A stretch of DNA of 6,491 nt from JAPYTU01 sp036166735. GTDB lineage: Bacteria; Bacteroidota; Bacteroidia; Cytophagales; MED-G16. The stretch spans positions 1 through 6,491 of the forward strand of contig JAYZHG010000006.1 in assembly GCA_036166735.1 (NCBI GenBank), written 5' to 3'. Positions 1 to 6,372 of this stretch are shown piece after piece (positions within the stretch are counted from its first letter, which is position 1; every line of letters starts with the position of its first letter). The notes beneath the pieces were generated by a model that worked only from the letters and a program-made list of their open reading frames with translations, did no database searches and was not told the origin of the DNA. The position numbers were made by a program, and so were the translations under genes.

Positions 1-45
1 ATTTATCTATTTTCTATTTCATATGGATACGCTCAAAAAAATTAT
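1..45 (+). other. C-terminal part of signal peptide of the GH20 enzyme
   Basis: In the GH20 frame the first 12 visible residues are hydrophobic and end in GYAQ, followed by a polar stretch (KNYIIPEP). This matches the end of a Sec signal peptide, with small or neutral residues at -3 (Gly) and -1 (Ala). The positively charged N-terminus and start codon lie outside the window, so the cleavage site is an inference from this fragment only. Confidence 0.6.
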
Positions 46-1776
46 ATCATTCCAGAACCAACAAATATTACTATTCCAAACTCAAAAGAGATAGGATTTA
101 GACTATCTAAAAAAACATCCATAGAATTGAGTGGTATTGATAATTCACGTTCCTTTATTAAAAGCTTTATAAACTATGTTGAAAATGAAACTGGTTTTAT
201 TTTAAATACTAAATACAATAAAAAAACAAACATTCTATTTAAAGTTCAAAGTGGAATAAATAACCTTGGAAATGAAGGATATAAAATCATTATTTTACCT
301 AAACAAAGCCTCACTATTGAAGCAAATTCAGAAAACGGTCTTTTTTATGGGATTCAAACATTAAAACAAATAATTCATTACACAAAAAGAAAAAGAGATG
401 ATGATGAATTTACTGATTTTGACATTGTCGTGAAAACAGAAGAATATAAAAACTTTAATTCAAAGCAAAGTATTAATGCCGCCAACATAACAACAACTGG
501 ATATAAAAGCATAAATGAAACTGGTTATTTCCAAGGATTAGAAAAAACGGAAACAAAAAAATTAAACGCATATGATTTTGCATCAATGATTATAGAAGAT
601 ACTCCAAGATTTGGGTATAGAGGAATGATGCTTGATGTAAGTAGACATTTTATGCCATTAAGTTTTATAAAAAAATTTATAGACTTAATAGCAATGCATA
701 AAATGAATACTTTTCACTGGCATCTAACAGATGATCAAGGATGGAGAATTGAAATTAAAAAATATCCAAAACTTACATCAATAGGATCTAAAAGAACTGA
801 AACTGTAGCAGGTCATGTATTAAAAAGTCCAGTATCACTAAGAATATGGAAAGATGTTCAAGAGTATGACGGCATTCCCCACGAAGGATATTATACCCAA
901 GAAGAAATAAAAGAAGTTGTAGCATATGCGTCAGAAAGATTTATTACTATAATACCAGAAATTGATTTGCCTGGTCACACATCTTCACTTATTGCTGCTT
1001 ACCCTGAATATGGATCTTCCGATAAGAATATTGGAGTAAAAACAATTTGGGGAATCCAGGAAGATATTATTAAGCCAAATGAAAATACATTTAATTTTTT
1101 AAAAGATGTTTTCACAGAAATTGCTGATTTATTCCCATCCAAATACATACACATAGGAGGAGATGAAGCAAATAAAAAACAATGGATTGAGTCTGAAGAA
1201 GTGCAAGAAATAATGAAAAATTTAGAGCTAGAAAACGAAGCTCAACTTCAAAGTTATTTCATTTCAAGAATGGAAAAAATTCTTAACTCACTTGATAAAA
1301 AAATAATAGGATGGGATGAAATTATAGAAGGTGGCCTTAATCCAAATGCAACTATCATGTCATGGAGAGGTGTAGAAGGGGGAATAACTGCTGCAAAAGC
1401 TGGAAATTATGCTATCATGACTCCAACAAGTCACTGTTATTTTGACTATTACCAAAGAAAATCTAATGATGAACCACTAGCTATCGGTGGTTTTACTCCT
1501 CTTCAAAAAGTATATGAGTTCGAACCTATTCCAAAAGAATTAGATTTAAATCAGTCTAGCAAAATACTTGGAGCTCAAGGAAATCTATGGACTGAATTTA
1601 TAAAAACGCCTGAGCAAGTTGAATATATGACTGTTCCAAGAATGACAGCATTATCAGAAGTTGTCTGGTCAAAAAGAAAAGTTAGAAATTTTAAAGAATT
1701 TAAATTGAGATTGAATTTATATAAATATTTTCTAGATTTAGAAAATATCAATTATAGCCCCCATGAATTCAAATAA
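1..1776 (+). CDS. Beta-N-acetylhexosaminidase, GH20 family, exported (5' end missing)
   Basis: Hydrolyses terminal non-reducing beta-linked GlcNAc or GalNAc from glycans such as chitin oligomers, glycoproteins or peptidoglycan fragments. The frame is open from base 1 (591 visible residues), so the gene starts upstream. The first residues, IYLFSISYGYAQ, look like the end of a signal peptide with a plausible cut after GYA and no lipobox Cys, so the enzyme is probably periplasmic or secreted. A GH20b-like alpha/beta domain spans about residues 20-130. The catalytic barrel starts near 195 (PRFGYRG, Arg207), followed by HWH (239-241), PEIDLPGH (His326) and HIGGDE, with the Asp388-Glu389 pair. Glu389 is the acid/base and Asp388 positions the substrate N-acetyl group in this family. 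Trp438, Trp455, Tyr480 and the NLWTE motif (Trp530, Glu532) complete the expected pocket. The TTG at 127 is not the start, because the signal-peptide reading continues upstream in frame. The protein ends soon after the barrel, with no extra binding module. The next gene follows after 4 bases. Confidence 0.95.
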   Translation: MYLFSISYGYAQKNYIIPEPTNITIPNSKEIGFRLSKKTSIELSGIDNSRSFIKSFINYVENETGFILNTKYNKKTNILFKVQSGINNLGNEGYKIIILPKQSLTIEANSENGLFYGIQTLKQIIHYTKRKRDDDEFTDFDIVVKTEEYKNFNSKQSINAANITTTGYKSINETGYFQGLEKTETKKLNAYDFASMIIEDTPRFGYRGMMLDVSRHFMPLSFIKKFIDLIAMHKMNTFHWHLTDDQGWRIEIKKYPKLTSIGSKRTETVAGHVLKSPVSLRIWKDVQEYDGIPHEGYYTQEEIKEVVAYASERFITIIPEIDLPGHTSSLIAAYPEYGSSDKNIGVKTIWGIQEDIIKPNENTFNFLKDVFTEIADLFPSKYIHIGGDEANKKQWIESEEVQEIMKNLELENEAQLQSYFISRMEKILNSLDKKIIGWDEIIEGGLNPNATIMSWRGVEGGITAAKAGNYAIMTPTSHCYFDYYQRKSNDEPLAIGGFTPLQKVYEFEPIPKELDLNQSSKILGAQGNLWTEFIKTPEQVEYMTVPRMTALSEVVWSKRKVRNFKEFKLRLNLYKYFLDLENINYSPHEFK

Positions 1777-1780
1777 GTAA

Positions 1781-2374
1781 ATGAGATTACCTGTCAATAA
1801 TTTAATTGAACTGGATCCAAGATTCAAAGAAGTTATAGAAAAATTTGGAGTTATTGAATTAGAAAAAAAAACTAATCCTTATCAATCATTAGTTAAAGCA
1901 ATTATTTATCAACAGTTAAGTGGAAAGGCAGCAGGTACAATTTATAATAGGTTTTTAGATTTATACTCTTCAAAACATCCAACTAAATCTCAATTAATAA
2001 GCACAGAACTTCATGATTTAAGATCTGTGGGATTATCTAATCGAAAATCAGAATACATAAAAGCAATAGCTAAGTTTTTCACTGAAAATAAAACTTCAAT
2101 AAAAGATTTTGAAAAAATGTCTGATGAAAAAATTAGAGAGCAACTAATAACAATAAGGGGAATTGGACATTGGACAATTGATATGTTTTTGATGTTTACT
2201 TTAAATAGATTGGATGTATTTCCTGTTTTAGATTTGGGTATTAAGAAAGGATTTGCAAAATTTTTTGGATTAAAAAATATGCCTTCAGAAAGTTTTATGA
2301 ACAAAAAAGCCAATAAATGGAAACCATATCGATCGATTGCAGCACATTACTTTTGGAGTATATCTGATAATTAA
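1781..2374 (+). CDS. DNA-3-methyladenine glycosylase, AlkA-like HhH-GPD family
   Basis: Base-excision repair enzyme expected to remove alkylated purines (3-methyladenine and similar) from DNA by cutting the N-glycosidic bond, leaving an abasic site. It is cytoplasmic and monofunctional by family. The 197 residues contain the usual blocks: an N-terminal helical part with NPYQSLVKAIIYQQLSGKAA (32-51), the helix-hairpin-helix around IRGIGHWT (125-132, Gly127 and Gly129), then FPVLDLGIKKG (147-157), where Asp151 is the expected catalytic aspartate, and the closing KPYRSIAAHYFW (181-192). At about 200 residues it resembles the compact Mag1-type enzymes and lacks the N-terminal domain of the 282-residue E. 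coli AlkA. The ATG at 1781 lies 4 bases after the GH20 stop, which suggests co-transcription and possibly translational coupling. No SD is visible. A function tied to its sugar-related neighbours is not evident. The exact base preference cannot be read from the sequence. Confidence 0.9.
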   Translation: MRLPVNNLIELDPRFKEVIEKFGVIELEKKTNPYQSLVKAIIYQQLSGKAAGTIYNRFLDLYSSKHPTKSQLISTELHDLRSVGLSNRKSEYIKAIAKFFTENKTSIKDFEKMSDEKIREQLITIRGIGHWTIDMFLMFTLNRLDVFPVLDLGIKKGFAKFFGLKNMPSESFMNKKANKWKPYRSIAAHYFWSISDN

Positions 2375-2426
2375 AATCCGCTTACTATTTAATTTTTTGT
2401 CAAAATTTAACATTAATTTTACATGT

Positions 2427-4259
2427 ATGTGTGGAATAATAGCGTACAAAGGAACAAAGTATGATACTTCAGATATTCTTTTTAAAGGACTTCATCTTTT
2501 AGAATATCGTGGATATGACAGTGCTGGAATTGCTCTTATCAAGAATAATCAAATTAAAATTTTTAAAAAAAAGGGAAGAGTAAAAGAAGCTGAAAGACTT
2601 TTTAAGAAAAATAAAATTTCATCCAAAATTGGAATTGGCCATACTCGTTGGGCCACTCATGGTGAACCAAATGATATAAACTCACACCCGATTGAGTCTT
2701 TCAACAAAAAATTTGCAATTGTTCACAACGGAATAATTGAAAATTATCAAGATCTAAAAAAAATTCTTATAGAAAAAGGATATAAATTTTATACAGAAAC
2801 CGACACTGAAATTTTAATAAATTTTATCGAATTATGTATTGAAGATTCAAATAATATTGAGGAAGGGCTATCATATGCACTAAGTAAAACTCAAGGAGCT
2901 TTTGCAATAGTACTTATTTGTAAAAATAATCCTGAATTAATGTTTGCGGCTAGAAAAGAAAGCCCCTTAGCTTTTGGTAAAAAAAGAAATGAATTTTTTG
3001 TGGCATCTGATGCTAATCCTATCATTAAATACACAAATAAAATTATATACTTAGAGAATGATCATATTCTTAAAATTGATTCTGAAGATTTTGAAATATT
3101 AGATTACAATCTTAAAAAGGTTAACAAAACTTTTAAAAGTGTAAATCTTAAATTACAAAAAATAGAAATTGGAAAATATGAAAGTTACATGTTAAAAGAG
3201 ATAATAGAACAACCTTTTTCTCTAAAACAGTCAATGCTTGGAAGAATAAAAAATAAAAATATAATACTTGGTGGAATTCACAAATACGCTAATAAGTTAA
3301 TTAAATGTAAAAGAATTATACTTATTGGCTGTGGCACATCTTGGCATGCTGGTTTGGTAATAGAATATTTCTTTGAAAAATATTTAAAAGTTCCTGTTGA
3401 AGTTGAGTATGCCTCTGAATTTAGATATAAAAATCCTATCATTTATAAAGATGATGTTGTGTTTATAATCTCTCAATCTGGAGAAACGGCAGATTCACTT
3501 GAAGCCACAAAAATAGCTAAAGAAAGAGGAGCAACAGTACTAGGAATTGTAAATGCAGTTGGCTCTTCAATTGCTAGAGAAACACATGAAGGATCTTATT
3601 TACATGCTGGTCCAGAAATTGGAGTTGCTTCTACAAAAGCATTTACATCTCAACTCCTAGTTTTATTTATGATTGGTCTTAAAGCTGGATATATGAAAGA
3701 AAATATATCTAAAAAAAAGTTCCATGAATTAATTACTGAGATAGAGAATCTTCCAAAAAAAATAAAAACAATTTTTAAGAGTCTTAAACATATTGAAAAA
3801 ATTGCATATTATATGTATGAAAAAAATAACTGCTTATTCATGGGTAGAGGAAATAATTTTCCTGTAGCTCTAGAAGGAGCATTGAAATTAAAAGAAATAT
3901 CATACATACATACTGAAGGATATCCAGCCGCAGAGCTTAAACATGGTCCAATAGCTCTTATTGATAAAAACATGCCAGCAATTGTACTCTGCACAAAAAG
4001 TATGGAGTATAAAAAAATGATAAGTAATATTAAAGAAATAAAATCCAGAAAAGCAATTGTTATAGGTATTATAGATGAAAAAAATATTGAAGTAAAAAAT
4101 ATACTTGACCATCATATTATAGTTCCAACAACAAAAGCTGATTTTTCTCCAATAATAAATATTATACCATTACAATTACTAGCTTATTATATAGCAAAAT
4201 TGAGAGGTTGTGATGTTGATAAACCTAGAAATCTAGCAAAGTCGGTAACAGTAGAATAG
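2427..4259 (+). CDS. glmS: Glutamine--fructose-6-phosphate aminotransferase (isomerizing)
   Basis: Makes glucosamine-6-phosphate from fructose-6-phosphate and glutamine, the first committed step to UDP-GlcNAc for peptidoglycan and lipopolysaccharide; cytoplasmic. The protein is 610 residues (E. coli GlmS 609). The start is fixed by chemistry: Met1 must be removed to expose Cys2, the N-terminal nucleophile of the class II glutaminase, so the in-frame ATG at 2337 is rejected. Glutaminase domain, about 2-240: CGIIAYKG, EYRGYDSAG (26-34), HTRWATHG (72-79), HNGIIENY (100-107), ETDTE (124-128). First SIS domain: GCGTSWHAG (301-309) and SQSGETADS (349-357), then GVASTKAFTSQ (399-409). Second SIS domain: GRGNNFPVALEGALKLKE (473-490), TEGYPAAELKHGP (496-508). 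Expected isomerase residues are present: Glu490, His506 and Lys605 in the terminal PRNLAKSVTVE. The gene is intact. It starts 52 bases after the glycosylase stop and has no SD. A glmS ribozyme is not evident. Confidence 0.98.
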   Translation: MCGIIAYKGTKYDTSDILFKGLHLLEYRGYDSAGIALIKNNQIKIFKKKGRVKEAERLFKKNKISSKIGIGHTRWATHGEPNDINSHPIESFNKKFAIVHNGIIENYQDLKKILIEKGYKFYTETDTEILINFIELCIEDSNNIEEGLSYALSKTQGAFAIVLICKNNPELMFAARKESPLAFGKKRNEFFVASDANPIIKYTNKIIYLENDHILKIDSEDFEILDYNLKKVNKTFKSVNLKLQKIEIGKYESYMLKEIIEQPFSLKQSMLGRIKNKNIILGGIHKYANKLIKCKRIILIGCGTSWHAGLVIEYFFEKYLKVPVEVEYASEFRYKNPIIYKDDVVFIISQSGETADSLEATKIAKERGATVLGIVNAVGSSIARETHEGSYLHAGPEIGVASTKAFTSQLLVLFMIGLKAGYMKENISKKKFHELITEIENLPKKIKTIFKSLKHIEKIAYYMYEKNNCLFMGRGNNFPVALEGALKLKEISYIHTEGYPAAELKHGPIALIDKNMPAIVLCTKSMEYKKMISNIKEIKSRKAIVIGIIDEKNIEVKNILDHHIIVPTTKADFSPIINIIPLQLLAYYIAKLRGCDVDKPRNLAKSVTVE

Positions 4260-4291
4260 TTATTTAAATAGGGTTTTAATATGTTTACAAC

Positions 4292-4492
4292 ATGAAAAAA
4301 GTTGGTCTATACTTAATAATCGCCTTTACATTCTATTTAATTGGTCAAGTTATGTGGTTATTTATGATCATACTTGATGAACCACTTTTTGGTAGTAACT
4401 ATTTAGACGATATAATTATCAACCAAGTATTTACATTATTTGCAATTTTTGGACTAATCACTGGAATAACATTATATAAATTAAATAAATAA
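4292..4492 (+). CDS. Small two-helix membrane protein of unknown function
   Basis: I do not recognise this 66-residue protein. It has two hydrophobic segments, about residues 4-28 and 41-63, joined by an acidic loop (DEPLFGSNYLDD, 29-40). Lysines lie at both ends (KK at 2-3; KLNK at the C-terminus), so by the positive-inside rule both termini should be cytoplasmic and the loop periplasmic. No signal peptidase motif, cysteine or enzyme motif is visible. The ATG lies 32 bases after the glmS stop, on the same strand, so it may be read through from glmS. There is no SD, as for the other genes here. The clean helix-loop-helix layout, Met start and stop favour a real gene over a chance frame, but this rests on pattern alone. 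Confidence 0.7.
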   Translation: MKKVGLYLIIAFTFYLIGQVMWLFMIILDEPLFGSNYLDDIIINQVFTLFAIFGLITGITLYKLNK

Positions 4493-4591
4493 TTATAAAA
4501 AAATCATCTAATATATCATGAAGGGTATTTCTTAATCTCTAAAGTATATTCATACATATGATTTTCAAGAGAAACTTACTATATTAACGTC
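4493..4591 (+). other. 99-base intergenic gap, largest in the window; nothing definite
   Basis: This AT-rich stretch separates the small membrane protein from the permease gene. I looked for a GC-rich hairpin followed by a T run, and for the Bacteroidota promoter pair (TTG near -33, TAnnTTTG near -7), and found no convincing match to either. It remains the best candidate place for a promoter of the permease / RidA / PLP-enzyme block, because the junctions downstream of it are only 2 and 0 bases. Confidence 0.4.
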
Positions 4592-5908
4592 ATGCCTTTA
4601 GCAATCATTAGTCTTGGAATACTTTTATTGTTTTTTCTTATCATCGTATTTCGTCTTAATGCTTTTATAGCTTTTATTGTAGTTTCTTTATCCGTTGGAA
4701 TTGCCCAAGGAATGGAATTAAATTCAGTTGTTACTTCAATCGAAGAAGGTATTGGTAATACAATAGGATTCTTGATTATAATTTTAGCATTAGGAGCAAT
4801 GCTGGGAAAACAAGTTGCTAATAGTGGAGCAGCTCAAAAAATTACAGAGAAACTAATTGATATTTGTGGTGTAAAAAATACCCAATGGGCAGTAATGATA
4901 ACAGGATTTATTGTAGGGGTAACAATGTTTTACTCCGTAGGATTTGTCATTTTAGTCCCTTTAGTTTTTAACATTGCAATTATCACACGTCTTCCTCTAC
5001 TATACATTGGGCTACCCATGTTAGCCGCACTGTCAGTTACACATGGCTACCTACCCCCACACCCTGCTCCTGCAGCCCTTACCATAATGTTTGAAGCAGA
5101 TATGGGAAAAACACTACTCTATGGTTTAGCTGTAGCCATCCCCGCCATTCTTATTTCTGGACCTGTGCTAACACACTTTATTAAAAAAGTAGATGCTAAG
5201 CCTCTAAAAGAATTCTTAGCTACTAAACAATTTAAAAAAGAAGAATTACCTAGCCTTTCTAACAGTCTATTAACAGCTCTTTTTCCTGTATTACTAATTG
5301 GTGGTTCAACAATTATTCTCGAATTCATTTCAGAACAAAATAATCTCTATTCATTTATTAAATTCATAGGAAATCCAGTAATAGCTCTACTAATAGCGGT
5401 GCTCGTAAGCATATATAGTCTGGGGCTTTCTCGAGGAGAAACAATGAAAAACATCATGCAATCCTTTGCCAAATCCATTTCTGGAATAACCATGATTTTA
5501 TTAATTATTGCTGGAGCCGGAGCACTAAAACAAATTTTAATTGATAGCGGAGTTAATAATTATATCGGAGGTCTGCTAAGTGAAAGTACACTTTCCCCAT
5601 TATTATTAGGCTGGTTAATAGCTACTATTTTAAGAGTGTCTATAGGTTCAGCAACTGTAGCAGGACTAACAACCGCTGGAATAGTACTTCCTCTAGTACA
5701 AAGCGGAGGAGTTCACCCGGAACTTATGGTGCTAGCTATTGGATCAGGAAGTCTTATGCTTTCACATGTAAATGATGGTGGTTTCTGGTTATTTAAAGAG
5801 TATTTTAATTTATCTATCAAAGACACTTTAGCTACTTGGACAGTTATGGAAACGTCCATTGGAATCTCTGGGTTATTAGGAGTATTAATTTTAAACTATA
5901 TTATATAA
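4592..5908 (+). CDS. GntP-family permease (gluconate / D-serine type H+ symporter)
   Basis: Inner-membrane secondary transporter of the GntP family, which includes gluconate (GntT/GntU), fructuronate (GntP) and D-serine (DsdX) proton symporters. The 438 residues match the usual size (E. coli GntT 438) and form about 12-14 hydrophobic segments across the whole length. Family-typical blocks are visible: GFIVGVTMFYSVGFVILVPL (105-124), SVTHGYLPPHPAPAA (148-162), RVSIGSATVAGLTTAGI (348-364) and SHVNDGGFWLFKEYF (391-405). A hydrophilic loop with many lysines lies at about 198-222. The gene is complete with an ATG start. It is followed after 2 bases by a RidA gene and then a fold-III PLP enzyme, which argues for a D-amino acid or related hydroxy compound as substrate rather than gluconate. 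No gluconate kinase or other sugar-acid gene is in view. Family assignment is firm; the substrate is inferred from neighbours only. Confidence 0.93.
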   Translation: MPLAIISLGILLLFFLIIVFRLNAFIAFIVVSLSVGIAQGMELNSVVTSIEEGIGNTIGFLIIILALGAMLGKQVANSGAAQKITEKLIDICGVKNTQWAVMITGFIVGVTMFYSVGFVILVPLVFNIAIITRLPLLYIGLPMLAALSVTHGYLPPHPAPAALTIMFEADMGKTLLYGLAVAIPAILISGPVLTHFIKKVDAKPLKEFLATKQFKKEELPSLSNSLLTALFPVLLIGGSTIILEFISEQNNLYSFIKFIGNPVIALLIAVLVSIYSLGLSRGETMKNIMQSFAKSISGITMILLIIAGAGALKQILIDSGVNNYIGGLLSESTLSPLLLGWLIATILRVSIGSATVAGLTTAGIVLPLVQSGGVHPELMVLAIGSGSLMLSHVNDGGFWLFKEYFNLSIKDTLATWTVMETSIGISGLLGVLILNYII

Positions 5909-5910
5909 AA

Positions 5911-6372
5911 ATGAAAAATTCTGAAACCATTAAAAAACTTGGTCTGATATTTCCTCCCTCACCAAAGCCTTTAGGTGTCTACCGTCCTACCCTAGTAGTT
6001 GATCATTTTTTATATGTTTCAGGTCATGGACCCGTTAATAATGATGGATCATTAATCAAAGGAAAAGTTGGTGCAGATTTAGACAGAGAAGAAGGAAAAG
6101 CTGCTGCTCGTCAAGTAGGGTTAACCATGCTTTCAACCATAATTAATAATTATGGTGATATCGATAACATAAAAAGAATAATAAAAGTATTAGGAATGGT
6201 AAATGCAACTCCAGATTTTAAATGGCACCCATATGTAATTAATGGGTTTAGTGAGCTGATGGTAGAAGTTTTTGGAGAAGAAATGGGCATTGGTGTTCGA
6301 AGTGCTGTAGGGATGTCGCTTCCACAAAATATTGCCGTTGAAATTGAAGCTCATTTTGAACTAAAACATTAA
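5911..6372 (+). CDS. RidA/YjgF/YER057c/UK114-family protein
   Basis: Small cytoplasmic protein, usually trimeric, of the family whose best-known member, RidA, hydrolyses reactive enamine/imine intermediates such as 2-aminoacrylate made by PLP enzymes. The 153 residues are longer than classic RidA (about 128) and fit the longer RidA-like subgroup that begins with an LGL..PP..PKP..Y motif (here 10-24). Other family features: FLYVSGHGP (33-41), a gap-filling helix around EEGKAAARQVGLTMLSTI (60-77), and GVRSAVGMSLPQNIAVEIEA (128-147). Arg130 is the likely carboxylate-binding arginine and Glu144 lies in the usual acidic position. The ATG at 5911 fits the family N-terminus. A longer in-frame reading from 5836 would add 25 residues over the permease end and is rejected. 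It lies 2 bases after the permease stop and abuts the next gene, so co-translation is likely. True deaminase activity is inferred. Confidence 0.92.
   Translation: MKNSETIKKLGLIFPPSPKPLGVYRPTLVVDHFLYVSGHGPVNNDGSLIKGKVGADLDREEGKAAARQVGLTMLSTIINNYGDIDNIKRIIKVLGMVNATPDFKWHPYVINGFSELMVEVFGEEMGIGVRSAVGMSLPQNIAVEIEAHFELKH

Noticed and set aside
2011..2313. 100-codon reading frame on the minus strand
   Set aside because: It lies wholly inside the well-supported glycosylase gene, shows no family signature and is low in complexity; it is a shadow frame.
2375..2426. Bacteroidota-type promoter before glmS (TTTG at 2396-2399 and TAATTTTA at 2414-2421)
   Set aside because: The spacer is only about 14 bases and transcription would begin at or inside the start codon. 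AT-rich DNA gives such near matches by chance.
2375..2426. glmS ribozyme or other leader RNA
   Set aside because: The leader is only 52 bases, AT-rich and without visible stems; the glmS ribozyme is larger and known mainly from Firmicutes.
3809..4115. Two minus-strand frames inside glmS
   Set aside because: Both lie opposite the conserved SIS domain of glmS and their translations look like nothing known.
4260..4291. Promoter -7-like element TATGTTTA at 4280-4287 before the small membrane protein gene
   Set aside because: No TTTG element lies at the right distance upstream, and the element overlaps the start region.
4493..4591. Terminator or inverted repeat (ATATATCATGA ... TCATACATAT)
   Set aside because: The two arms pair only partly, have almost no GC, and no T run follows; this is likely chance in AT-rich sequence.
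5119..5328. Minus-strand frame inside the permease gene
   Set aside because: It mirrors the permease coding sequence and has no independent support.
5836..5910. In-frame extension of the RidA protein from an ATG at 5836
   Set aside because: The 25 extra residues overlap the conserved C-terminus of the permease in another frame, match no RidA N-terminus, and the ATG at 5911 fits the family and the operon spacing.
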